The position numbers and the translations under genes were made by a program. Positions 1 to 7,849 of a stretch of DNA of 55,126 bases are shown here, piece by piece. The DNA is from Clostridia bacterium (GTDB taxonomy: Bacteria > Bacillota > Clostridia > UBA1381). The stretch lies in assembly GCA_017415105.1 (NCBI GenBank), contig JAFQJD010000004.1:1-55126 (forward strand). The letters run 5' to 3'. Numbering within the stretch: position 1 is the stretch's first letter; each line of letters starts with the position of its first letter. The notes below the pieces were generated by a model. That model saw only the letters and a list, made by a program, of their open reading frames with translations. It had not been told where the DNA came from and did no database searches.

Positions 1-15
1 TGGCAGAAAGCAAGC

Positions 16-54
16 AACCGCAAGGGAAACTCGATGTTTCTCTTGCGGTTTTTT
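16..54 (+). terminator. Rho-independent terminator of an upstream plus-strand gene
   Basis: The arms AACCGCAAG and CTTGCGGTT, extended by GAAAC/GTTTC, close on a TCGAT loop and are followed by a T run. The gene it would terminate lies to the left of the window. Bases 55-140 show no gene. Confidence 0.8.
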
Positions 55-140
55 GTGTGTTAAGTTACAAAATCTTATAGATCTGCCTTTGACATATTTT
101 CTGTTTTGCTTGCGGTAGAACGACTTTTTCGACAGTCTGA

Positions 141-164
141 ACGGAACTCGAAGGAGTTCCGTTT
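141..164. terminator. Hairpin at the end of the minus-strand glycan operon
   Basis: ACGGAACTC, GAAG loop, GAGTTCCGT followed by TTTT on the plus strand. It lies between the upstream plus-strand terminator and the stop of the convergent minus-strand operon at 169. The T run favours plus-strand termination; the minus-strand side has only a weak U tract. Confidence 0.45.
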
Positions 165-168
165 TATG

Positions 169-1368
169 TTACATATAATAAAGTATTGAGCCTGCGGTAT
201 TTACAATAAGACCGAAGAACAAAAGTATAGTGTTTAGCCTTTCGTAATCGTTCTTTTCGGGCAGTGCCGATAGGATTCCCAAAAATACAAGTGGCAGAAC
301 ATCGTTGGTGTATCTGTTTCCGAACTGCGAGCCACCCATGGTTTTATGTGCCGTGATGCACAGAAGCTGTATTACGGTAAGCACCATAACACCGATAATC
401 AGTTTTGGGTCGCCTTTTTTCTTCATAATTGCGTACACGGTGTAGGCAATGTATGAAATAAATATCGGGCTTACGATGAATATGTTCGTGCCGTTAAATG
501 CCTGATACTTCCACCTGCTACTGTATGAGATAGCAGGTAGCCGGAAAAGTGATTTTATGTTTTCGGCAATATACACTGCAGAGAACTGACCGTTTTCGGA
601 TTCTGTAAATTCGGGGAGATAGTTATGCCCGAACTCGAACGGATTGCCAAACCGTGCGATGTTAAGTACCATATAAGAAATCGCAATGACCGCCATTGGG
701 ATAAGTGCTTTCCATTTTGATTTGATATTTTCCTCAAGAGAAATATTTTTGTCGTATATCAGATATAAAAGAACGGGCAGATATAACACCTGAAACGGTC
801 TGCAACCAACGGCACATGCCCACATAGCAAGCGAAAGTCCGCTTTTGCATTTGAGTGCGTAATAAATTGCCATAAGCGACAGCGTGAACGCCATATTCTG
901 TGCGATGAACCACACCCATGCCACCTGTGCGGTAAACAGCCAGTTTGACCCGATTGTAACGAGCAGTGAAAACAAAATACCACGCTCTTTTTTTATATTG
1001 AAATGTTCGCATATTTTAAATGCGTATACGGCACCCGCCATTGCAGAAATGAGTGCTATAAAGCCATCACAGCTTGTGATTCCCAAGAGTACAAACGGGA
1101 ACATAACATATGACGGAAACGGTGGAAAACTGATATAATATTTTCCGTTGAATATTGCAATCTCAAGATGAGAATAGTTTGCAGGCAGGGAAAGTCTGCC
1201 ACGAAGCCACGCCTGTGCCTGAAGTACGTACGAGTTATAGGTCTGTTCCACCCACGGCCATTTACCCGTAAAAGTCCATATTGCAAAAAATACTGCAAAA
1301 ACAGAAAGGCAAAGGGTTAATATGCTTATATAATCGGTTTTGGGTTTTGTTAAAGTTTTGTTTTTCAT
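169..1368 (-). CDS. Polytopic membrane protein, glycosyltransferase GT-C-like
   Basis: A 399-residue protein with about ten hydrophobic segments. The first (residues 14-32) is followed by an extracytoplasmic stretch containing WPWVEQTYNSYVLQAQAWL and a short PPFPSYVMFP motif. That layout resembles lipid-linked-sugar glycosyltransferases of the GT-C fold, but I see no confident DD or DE catalytic pair. It is the last gene of a minus-strand operon: the PIG-V-like gene ends 9 nt upstream, and a DPM1-like glycosyltransferase and hslO precede that. The context suggests transfer of a sugar from a polyprenyl-phosphate carrier to a wall or surface glycan. Family and substrate are inferred. Confidence 0.75.
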   Translation of the reverse strand: MKNKTLTKPKTDYISILTLCLSVFAVFFAIWTFTGKWPWVEQTYNSYVLQAQAWLRGRLSLPANYSHLEIAIFNGKYYISFPPFPSYVMFPFVLLGITSCDGFIALISAMAGAVYAFKICEHFNIKKERGILFSLLVTIGSNWLFTAQVAWVWFIAQNMAFTLSLMAIYYALKCKSGLSLAMWACAVGCRPFQVLYLPVLLYLIYDKNISLEENIKSKWKALIPMAVIAISYMVLNIARFGNPFEFGHNYLPEFTESENGQFSAVYIAENIKSLFRLPAISYSSRWKYQAFNGTNIFIVSPIFISYIAYTVYAIMKKKGDPKLIIGVMVLTVIQLLCITAHKTMGGSQFGNRYTNDVLPLVFLGILSALPEKNDYERLNTILLFFGLIVNTAGSILYYM

Positions 1369-1377
1369 AGCCTGCTC

Positions 1378-2673
1378 CTATAATACTTGTCTTGACATAA
1401 AATATGCGGTGAAGAACACACCAAAGGCTATCGCCATTGTGGCAGTAATGAGCTGTTCTGTCCATTTGTGGCGTTCGGAGAAATCCGAAAGTATCATAAA
1501 CGCCGGTATTGCACAGGTCATATACCGTGCGATACTTAAAGGCCAGCCCATACTCATATTTATTATCATATATACAACAAGAAACGAAGTATACAAATTT
1601 CGTGTACGGCGTATTCCGTAAATGAGCAGTATCGCAGCGAATAATATGGCTATAAATTCAGGCAACCACAAAGCGTAGCGTGTAAATGAGGTATCGTGTG
1701 CCACGCGGTCTAAAATGACAGACAAGCACTTGCCCCAGTATACGGTGGTGTTATTCCATATAGTTTCCTGGTACTCAAGGAATTTAAACCATTCGCCGGT
1801 AGTGTGGTAGTTGCACGCAAGATATATAAATGTACCAAGTGGCATAACAAATATCCACAGTGCTTTTTTATAAAACAGCTGCCATATCTTTTTAAACGAT
1901 TTTTTACGTAAAAGCTTTATTATGCGGTAGTGTTCAATCCATTCAACTGCTGCAGGTATAACAAGCATAATTCCTGCAAGCCTTGACAGTGATGCGAGTG
2001 CACCGAAAATCCCTGCTTTTGCCCAGCTGTGACGGCGTATATAGTAAAGTGTTGCCATTGCTGTGAAGAGCAACATACTCTCATTCATCATAGTTCCGAA
2101 GAACAGTGAATGCGGAAAAACCGACATAAAAACAATTGCACGGATAGTGGTTTGCTTGTTATAGTCAGATGACATCATATTGTACATATACGCACATGCT
2201 CCGGAATATGCGAGGGACGATACCACAAGTCCGCTTGCTGTCATATTACGGATGAAGAGATTGAAAACTCTTACTATCCACGGATAGAGAGGGAAAAATG
2301 CAAGAGTTGTATAAGCACCGTTCTCAACGTGGTATGAATAACCGCCCGTGGCAATACGGAAATAATTGTTTGCATCCCACTGCATATATGTGTTTATGAG
2401 CTTATCAAATGAAAACGGCTCGTTGTTCATAATAAAGATAGCAAAAATTGAAATTATGAACACAAGTATGCGGAATAAAAACGAAATTCCGAATACTGCC
2501 GATGTTTCTTTAGGTGTTGCTACAAAGCCGCTGTGCCTTGAGTGATCCCTGAGCAGTGTACTGAAAAACTTATTATCCTTAACAGGCAAGCCTGAACGGG
2601 CAAGAACACGCAATGCAATAACTAAAATTGCACCGATAATGATTATGCCCGAAATAATATTTACACTGATCAT
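1378..2673 (-). CDS. PIG-V-like mannosyltransferase family membrane protein
   Basis: A 431-residue polytopic protein. Near residue 100 it carries QWDANNYFRIATGGY followed by FFPLYPW, the WDxxxYxxIAxxGY and FFPLYP signature of PIG-V-type (GPI mannosyltransferase 2-like) enzymes. Bacterial members use polyprenyl-phosphate sugars on the outer face of the membrane. The start ATG overlaps the stop of the upstream GT2 gene by 4 nt, so the two are translationally coupled. The neighbouring DPM1-like enzyme could make the polyprenyl-phosphate sugar this protein uses. The sugar and the acceptor cannot be read from the sequence. Confidence 0.82.
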   Translation of the reverse strand: MISVNIISGIIIIGAILVIALRVLARSGLPVKDNKFFSTLLRDHSRHSGFVATPKETSAVFGISFLFRILVFIISIFAIFIMNNEPFSFDKLINTYMQWDANNYFRIATGGYSYHVENGAYTTLAFFPLYPWIVRVFNLFIRNMTASGLVVSSLAYSGACAYMYNMMSSDYNKQTTIRAIVFMSVFPHSLFFGTMMNESMLLFTAMATLYYIRRHSWAKAGIFGALASLSRLAGIMLVIPAAVEWIEHYRIIKLLRKKSFKKIWQLFYKKALWIFVMPLGTFIYLACNYHTTGEWFKFLEYQETIWNNTTVYWGKCLSVILDRVAHDTSFTRYALWLPEFIAILFAAILLIYGIRRTRNLYTSFLVVYMIINMSMGWPLSIARYMTCAIPAFMILSDFSERHKWTEQLITATMAIAFGVFFTAYFMSRQVL

Positions 2674-3629
2674 TTTGTATCACCTATAAACTTTTCAATT
2701 ATATAACGTGGTCTGCGTTTTACTTCCTTATACATTTTGCCGATGTATTCGCCGATAAGCCCGATGCCCAGAAGCTGGAGCCCGCCGATAAACCAGATTG
2801 AGCACATTATTGATGCCCAGCCCGAATCCGTATGTCCCATAATTTTCTGAACGATTGCATATATTGCCATCGCAACTGCAATCACGCAGGCGATACCGCC
2901 AAGTGTTGAAATCATTCGTATGGGATTTATCGAAAACGATGTTATACCGTCAAATGCAAAAGACAGCATCTTTTTGAGCGGATACTTTGACTCGCCGGCA
3001 AAGCGTTCGTTGCGGTCATAGTATACGCAGTCGGATTTGTAGCCGATAAGCGGAACGATGCCACGCAGGAACAGGTTTCTCTCCTCAAAATCAGAGAGTG
3101 CAACGAGTGCGTTTTTACTCATCAGACGGTAGTCGGCGTGGTTATATACCATATCAACGCCCATAACCTTCATAAGCTTGTAAAAGCCGAGTGCCGTAAC
3201 ACGCTTAAAGGCAGTGTCGGTATCACGTCTGTTACGAACGCCATAGACTACGTGACATTCCTCGTCACGGAATTTCTTTATCATTGCAGGGATTACATTT
3301 ATATCATCCTGTAAATCAGCATCAATCGAAATTGCACAGTCGCACAAATCCTTTACCGCCATAAGTCCGCCGTAGAGTGCGTTCTGATGCCCTGCGTTAT
3401 GTGCAAGCTTTATACCGCACACTTCTGTGTGCTCCTTTTCAAATTCTGATATAAGCTCCCACGTTCTGTCCTTTGACCCATCATCTACAAACACGATACG
3501 GCTCGATGATGAAATGAGCCGTTCGTTTCTCATTTCGCTGAATAGCTCAAGCATCCTTTTAAGTGTTTCGGGGAGTACCTCCTCCTCATTGTAGCAGGGT
3601 AGTACTACGTATGCATTTACGAGTTTCAT
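2670..3629 (-). CDS. Family 2 glycosyltransferase, DPM1/GtrB-like, polyprenyl-phosphate sugar synthase
   Basis: A 319-residue protein with an N-terminal GT-A domain. VVLPCYNEEE opens it, VFVDDGSKDRTW holds the nucleotide-binding DD at residues 49-50, and DADLQDD at 103-109 is the metal-binding motif. Two C-terminal membrane helices follow (about 236-260 and 268-293), as in GtrB-type enzymes that move a sugar from a nucleotide donor to undecaprenyl phosphate at the inner face of the membrane. It overlaps the hslO stop by 4 nt (ATGA) and is coupled to the PIG-V-like gene downstream. The donor sugar is unknown. Confidence 0.9.
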   Translation of the reverse strand: MKLVNAYVVLPCYNEEEVLPETLKRMLELFSEMRNERLISSSSRIVFVDDGSKDRTWELISEFEKEHTEVCGIKLAHNAGHQNALYGGLMAVKDLCDCAISIDADLQDDINVIPAMIKKFRDEECHVVYGVRNRRDTDTAFKRVTALGFYKLMKVMGVDMVYNHADYRLMSKNALVALSDFEERNLFLRGIVPLIGYKSDCVYYDRNERFAGESKYPLKKMLSFAFDGITSFSINPIRMISTLGGIACVIAVAMAIYAIVQKIMGHTDSGWASIMCSIWFIGGLQLLGIGLIGEYIGKMYKEVKRRPRYIIEKFIGDTK

Positions 3630-4516
3630 TTGATTTCTCCTTTTGCTGTGTTCATAAGCTCTGTGAGCTCGTCCTTACTGAAATTATATACATTATCGCA
3701 GAACCGGCACGTCATTTCTGCCTCGCCCTGTTCTTCGATTATATCCGAAATTTCCTTTTTGCCAAGCGATATAAGAGCACGCTCCATTCGCTCGCGTGAG
3801 CAGTTGCACTTATACGCAGGTGATGGTGCATTAAGCTCAAGAAGCATATCGAACCCTTCCGTAACTGCAAATGCGATATCCTCTGCACTCATTCCGTTTA
3901 CTATCATATCAGTAACCGGCGGAAGTGTTTCGATTATGTTTGTCAGTTTATCTGCCGTTTCCTCCGTTGCCTCTGGCATCAACTGAATCATATATCCGCC
4001 TGCCGCCTTTATTGTCAGGTCAGTGTCAACAAGCACGCCTAATGCGATTGCTGTGGGAATCTGCTCGCTTTTTGCGTAGTAATAGGTCAGGTCCTCTGCA
4101 ATTTCTCCGCTTATAAGCGGTGTTCTGCCAACATACGGCTCTTTAAGGTCAAGGTCACGGATTACACTTAAAAATCCCTTGCCGATGATGCCTGATACAT
4201 CAAGCTTACCACGGCTGTTAGTCGGCAGGTCTGCTATCGGGTTTTGGACATAGCCACGTACCTCGGAGAGTGAGTTTGCCACAACTGTCATCATCCCGAG
4301 CGGACCGTCACCGTTTATCTGCAATGTCAGTGAATCCTTTTCACTTTTTAATTGTGCACCTAAAATTGCACCTGCGGTAAGAAGTCTGCCCAATGCCGCA
4401 GATACTGTCGCAGATGTTCTGTGTATTCTATGTGCTTCATTTACTGTATCGGTAGTTATTGCCGTAAACACACGGATACTTCCGTCTGTGCTGTTACCTC
4501 GTATAAGTTTATCCAT
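3626..4516 (-). CDS. hslO: Hsp33 redox-regulated holdase chaperone
   Basis: A 296-residue protein. The ATG at 4516 is preceded by GGAGG at normal spacing; an in-frame upstream start at 4549 has no such site. The N-terminal part opens MDKLIRG. Four zinc-binding cysteines near the C-terminus form CNC (about 237-239) and CRFC (about 270-273), the CxC-CxxC redox switch of the family. Oxidation releases zinc and turns on holdase activity in the cytoplasm. Being first gene of an operon with three membrane glycosylation genes is unusual; I see no functional link beyond shared transcription from the promoter at 4538-4566. Confidence 0.95.
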   Translation of the reverse strand: MDKLIRGNSTDGSIRVFTAITTDTVNEAHRIHRTSATVSAALGRLLTAGAILGAQLKSEKDSLTLQINGDGPLGMMTVVANSLSEVRGYVQNPIADLPTNSRGKLDVSGIIGKGFLSVIRDLDLKEPYVGRTPLISGEIAEDLTYYYAKSEQIPTAIALGVLVDTDLTIKAAGGYMIQLMPEATEETADKLTNIIETLPPVTDMIVNGMSAEDIAFAVTEGFDMLLELNAPSPAYKCNCSRERMERALISLGKKEISDIIEEQGEAEMTCRFCDNVYNFSKDELTELMNTAKGEIK

Positions 4517-4537
4517 AATAATCCTCCAATTACTGAT

Positions 4538-4566
4538 AGTATAACACAATATTACCTGATTGTCTA
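4538..4566 (-). promoter_or_regulatory. Sigma-A promoter of the hslO operon
   Basis: Read on the minus strand, the -35 box is TAGACA (4561-4566), the spacer 17 nt and the -10 box TATACT (4538-4543). The hslO start codon follows about 22 nt downstream. Confidence 0.65.
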
Positions 4567-4576
4567 CAAAAACAAT

Positions 4577-4605
4577 TAAAAAACCTGCTCATTGAGCAGG
4601 TTTTT
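4577..4605 (-). terminator. Terminator of the tRNA-Leu gene
   Basis: CCTGCTC and GAGCAGG form a 7-bp stem around a 3-nt loop directly after the encoded CCA end. T and A runs on both sides would let it work in either direction. Confidence 0.8.
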
Positions 4606-4607
4606 GA

Positions 4608-4694
4608 TGGTGCCGATGATCGGGGTCGAACCGATACGGATTTTACTCCACCGGATTTTGAGTCCGGCGCGTCTGCCAATTCCACCACATCGGC
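4608..4694 (-). tRNA. tRNA-Leu(CAA)
   Basis: 87 nt including an encoded CCA. The acceptor arm GCCGATG pairs with CATCGGC, the anticodon stem CCGGA/TCCGG presents CAA in the loop CTCAAAA, a long variable arm is present as expected of a class II tRNA, and the T loop reads GGTTCGACCCC. A terminator follows at once and a promoter lies near 4889-4917. The 200-nt leader between promoter and gene contains decayed tRNA-Leu sequence. Confidence 0.96.
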
Positions 4695-4716
4695 GTGGTT
4701 TAGCTATAATTGTTAC

Positions 4717-4838
4717 TGTGCCTGATGTTCGAAACAAACGCAGAGACGCGCGTCTGCCAGCGACTCGCTTCGCTCTCTGCATAAGTTCGACTGTCCAAAT
4801 TAAAATTTGGAGTCTCACTTAAATTCCACCACATCGGC
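4717..4838 (-). pseudogene. Decayed tRNA-Leu-like sequence in the tRNA leader
   Basis: The 24 bases at 4822-4845 repeat 4678-4701 exactly and contain the 5' acceptor and D-arm start of the intact tRNA (GCCGATGTGGTGGAATT on the minus strand). Further pieces follow in order: an AT-rich hairpin where an anticodon arm would lie (TCCAAAT/ATTTGGA), TGGCAGACGCGC identical to the intact D arm, a T-loop-like TTCGAAC, and CATCAGGCACA, which resembles the CATCGGCACCA end. No complete cloverleaf forms. I read it as a mosaic of broken tRNA-Leu copies transcribed ahead of the intact gene. Confidence 0.6.
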
Positions 4839-4888
4839 GTGGTTTTGTCACATTGCCTGTTTATAAAATGGCATTAACAACGGTAACT

Positions 4889-4917
4889 ATAATATCACAC
4901 AACGCCTGAAAAGTCAA
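4889..4917 (-). promoter_or_regulatory. Sigma-A promoter of the tRNA-Leu transcript
   Basis: Minus strand: -35 TTGACT (4912-4917), 17-nt spacer, -10 TATTAT (4889-4894). Transcription would start near 4882 and run through the pseudo-tRNA into the intact tRNA. Confidence 0.65.
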
Positions 4918-4946
4918 CCCTTTTTTATGATTTTACTGCAAAAAGA

Positions 4947-4975
4947 TTGAAAAAAGCACGACAGTAGTGTATAAT
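4947..4975 (+). promoter_or_regulatory. Sigma-A promoter of the rsmF-like gene
   Basis: TTGAAA (4947-4952), a 17-nt spacer and TATAAT (4970-4975), 36 nt before the start codon. It is back to back with the tRNA promoter. Confidence 0.75.
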
Positions 4976-5010
4976 ATATCTGTTACTTATCATATAGCGG
5001 AGGAAATTTT

Positions 5011-6351
5011 ATGAACCTGCCAATCGAATTTTGCGAACGTATGCGGAAGCTCATCGGTGATGAGTATGATGCTTTTATAGCATCATATGAAACACAGCTT
5101 AACCGTGGTATACGTATAAATACATTAAAATGTGACAGTGTAGCGGAAATTTTTGCAGACTGTGAAAGGGTAGCATGGTGTCCTGACGGGTATTATATAA
5201 AGGATGGCATTGTATCGGGTAATCATCCGTATCATGCCGCAGGTGCTGTGTATTTTCAGGAGCCATCGGCTATGTGTGTATCAGTCGGACTTCCGCTTTG
5301 CGATAATGCAAAAATACTTGACTTGTGTGCTGCACCGGGTGGTAAAACGACACACATCGGTGCAAGAATGAAAAACCGTGGCTTACTTGTAGCAAATGAG
5401 ATAGTCCAAAAACGTACTGCAATCCTTTCGGAAAATGTTGAGAGAATGGGGCTCACAAACACCATTGTCACAAACGAAACCCCCACACGCCTTGCTGAAA
5501 AGTTTGAAGGATTTTTTGACGGAATAATAGTTGATGCACCGTGCTCGGGTGAGGGAATGTTCAGAAAAGAACCGCAGGCGGTTGATGAATGGAGTGTCAA
5601 TCACACACTTTCGTGTGCTGTGCGTCAGAAAAATATCCTTGATGATGCATATAAAATGCTCAGATGCGGAGGATATATAATGTATTCGACCTGTACATTC
5701 TCATACGATGAGAATGAGGCTGTCGTTAAATATATGATTGATAAATATAATATGGAGCTGTGCCGCATTGACGGGCTTGATGAGTTATCATCGGGTATCG
5801 GTGAGGGGATGGAAAACTGTCGCAGAGTATTCCCGCACAAAAACAAGGGCGAGGGACATTTTGCCGCACTCCTGCGTCGCACCGAGGAGAACGGCAGAAC
5901 AACGGAATTTATTAAAAAATCAGAAAAACGCAAAAACAGCACTCTTGAAGATGCAAAAAAATTGTATTACGAATTTGAAAAGACATCGCTTAGAACACAT
6001 CTTGACGGTGAGTTTGTGCTTTTCGGTGACAATTTATATCTCTTGCCGGAATATGTCGATATTGACAAGCTGAAGGTTCTGCGTTGCGGATTGCACCTTG
6101 GTGAGGTAAAGAGAAACAGGTTTGAGCCGTCTCACGCACTTTCGCATGCTTTTGATAAAGATGTATATATTAATAAAGTAGAAACTCTGTCAGATTCTGA
6201 TGAAATAAAAAAATATATGCATGGCGAAACAATAACAGCAGATGTTTCGGGCTGGTGCGTAATAATGTGTGACCAAATAGCCGTCGGATGGGGCAAAGGC
6301 AGTAATAACACGGTAAAAAACCACTATCCGAAGCATTTAAGGACACTTTAA
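5011..6351 (+). CDS. rsmF: RsmF-like rRNA cytosine-C5 methyltransferase (NOL1/NOP2/Sun family)
   Basis: 446 residues. The SAM-binding motif LDLCAAPGGKT is at 103-113. Motif IV DAPCSGEGMF (175-184) carries the PC cysteine, and motif VI STCTFS carries the TC cysteine at 228, the nucleophile pair of RNA m5C methyltransferases. The C-terminal 180 residues form the RsmF-type extension that follows the catalytic core and ends in an RNA-binding part. The predicted role is 16S rRNA m5C modification; a tRNA target cannot be excluded. GGAGG precedes the ATG and the gene has its own promoter. No clear terminator follows; 6352-6480 is AT-rich with no gene. Confidence 0.9.
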   Translation: MNLPIEFCERMRKLIGDEYDAFIASYETQLNRGIRINTLKCDSVAEIFADCERVAWCPDGYYIKDGIVSGNHPYHAAGAVYFQEPSAMCVSVGLPLCDNAKILDLCAAPGGKTTHIGARMKNRGLLVANEIVQKRTAILSENVERMGLTNTIVTNETPTRLAEKFEGFFDGIIVDAPCSGEGMFRKEPQAVDEWSVNHTLSCAVRQKNILDDAYKMLRCGGYIMYSTCTFSYDENEAVVKYMIDKYNMELCRIDGLDELSSGIGEGMENCRRVFPHKNKGEGHFAALLRRTEENGRTTEFIKKSEKRKNSTLEDAKKLYYEFEKTSLRTHLDGEFVLFGDNLYLLPEYVDIDKLKVLRCGLHLGEVKRNRFEPSHALSHAFDKDVYINKVETLSDSDEIKKYMHGETITADVSGWCVIMCDQIAVGWGKGSNNTVKNHYPKHLRTL

Positions 6352-6480
6352 AAACAATAAAATCTCCCGTTTAAGCCGAAAAAACACGTATTTTATAGTA
6401 AATATTACGGAAATATTACAAAATGTTTCAACAAAATTGCAACATCGTTACAAAAATTGAAAAAAATTTGCAAAAAGGGG

Positions 6481-6509
6481 TTGACAAGCGTAATAAAAGG
6501 GTGTATAAT
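6481..6509 (+). promoter_or_regulatory. Strong sigma-A promoter of the NlpC/P60 gene
   Basis: Consensus TTGACA (6481-6486), 17-nt spacer and consensus TATAAT (6504-6509), preceded by an AT-rich stretch that could act as an UP element. The leader of about 80 nt before the start codon is of unknown purpose. Confidence 0.85.
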
Positions 6510-6597
6510 AGGCTTTGTAATAATTCGGTAACATTTGTGCAAATTTCGTAACACAAATTCTTCGCCGGAAAAATTACAATGGGAGGTTTATTTTACA

Positions 6598-7764
6598 ATG
6601 AGAAACTTAAAGCACACTATCATGGCAGTGGTATCTGTCGCAATGGTAGGAACGCTTAGCTTTTTTCAGGTGTCGGGTGCAACATTAAAGCCCGAAAGAG
6701 ATTCGCGGTTGGCAAATTCAAATAAAACAGAAAGCATATCGATAGAAGCAACCGCAGACGAAGAACTTAAGCAGGCGATAGCTGAAAAGAGTTCATTAAC
6801 AGAAGGTTATGCAAAAGTCACCGGTACAACCGAGTTAAAGACAACTCCGAGTGACGATGCACAGTCAATAGGCACAATGAGCGGTGCCGAAGACCTTGAG
6901 GTCCTTGAAAGTACAGAGGGCTGGTACAAGGTAATGGTAGACGGTGAAGCGGGCTATGTTAAAAAGGACATGGTAACGCTCGATAAGAAAGAAGCAGAAA
7001 CTGCAGCAAAGCAGTATGACCATTATAAGAAAGCGACAGTAACATCAGACAACGGTCTGATAGTAAGAGCATCAGGCTCAAAGGATGCAGCAAGCGTCGG
7101 AACCGTAAACGGCGGTGACGAGGTTATCATAGTAGACTCACAGAATGATTACATCAAAATCCTCTACGGCGAGGAGCTTACAGAAGGATATGTTATAAAT
7201 TCAGGTCTTGAGTTTGCAGACGAGTGGGTAACAAAGAACGAAGTCCATCAGGAAATCAAGGAAATTGCTTATGAAAAAGCGGTTGCTGCGAGAAAGGCGG
7301 AGGAAGCACGTAAGGCAGAGGCTGCACGTCTTGCCGCAATGGGCTATTCAGCAAAGGAAACAAAGACAGCAACAGTTTCAGCACCGGCAGGTAACACAAG
7401 CAAGGGTCAGGCAATTGTTAACAGTGCAAAGAGATACCTTGGTGTGCCGTATGTATGGGGCGGAACAAGCCCGAGAGGCTTTGACTGTAGCGGTCTTGTA
7501 CAGTATGTATGCCGTCAGAACGGTATTTCTGTACCGAGAGTTGCCGCATCGCAGAGAAACGCAGGAAGATACGTAAGCCGTGCAAATCTGCAGGCAGGCG
7601 ATTTGGTATTCTTCGGCAACGGCGGAAGAATAACACACGTTGGTATATATGTAGGTAACGGTAATATGATACACGCACCGCAGACGGGTGATGTAGTCAA
7701 GATTTCATCAATTAACTCATCATACCGTGTTGCACGATATGCAGGTGCTGTAAGAGTATGGTAA
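6598..7764 (+). CDS. Secreted SH3-SH3-NlpC/P60 cell wall endopeptidase
   Basis: 388 residues from the ATG at 6598, which has GGGAGG upstream; an in-frame start 63 nt earlier has no site. A signal peptide (about 1-28) is followed by two SH3b-like repeats (about 60-120 and 130-190, each with a WYKV- or YIKI-like core and a GYV turn), an Ala/Lys/Glu-rich helical linker (205-240) and a C-terminal NlpC/P60 domain. The catalytic residues are visible: Cys297 in FDCSGLVQ, His347 in HVGIYVG and His359 in MIHAP. It would cut D-Glu-diamino acid bonds in peptidoglycan stem peptides. A single-gene unit between a strong promoter and a terminator. Confidence 0.93.
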   Translation: MRNLKHTIMAVVSVAMVGTLSFFQVSGATLKPERDSRLANSNKTESISIEATADEELKQAIAEKSSLTEGYAKVTGTTELKTTPSDDAQSIGTMSGAEDLEVLESTEGWYKVMVDGEAGYVKKDMVTLDKKEAETAAKQYDHYKKATVTSDNGLIVRASGSKDAASVGTVNGGDEVIIVDSQNDYIKILYGEELTEGYVINSGLEFADEWVTKNEVHQEIKEIAYEKAVAARKAEEARKAEAARLAAMGYSAKETKTATVSAPAGNTSKGQAIVNSAKRYLGVPYVWGGTSPRGFDCSGLVQYVCRQNGISVPRVAASQRNAGRYVSRANLQAGDLVFFGNGGRITHVGIYVGNGNMIHAPQTGDVVKISSINSSYRVARYAGAVRVW

Positions 7765-7794
7765 ATTAAAAGCTGACCTGCTTTAATAAAATAA

Positions 7795-7827
7795 AAATAC
7801 TGCACGATCGGTTGTGCAGTATTTTTT
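7795..7827. terminator. Terminator between convergent genes
   Basis: ATACTGCAC and GTGCAGTAT arms with an 8-nt loop and T6 on the plus strand; the A run on the other side could serve htpG. Confidence 0.75.
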
Positions 7828-7849
7828 ATGTGTAAAATTCCTTCACTTT

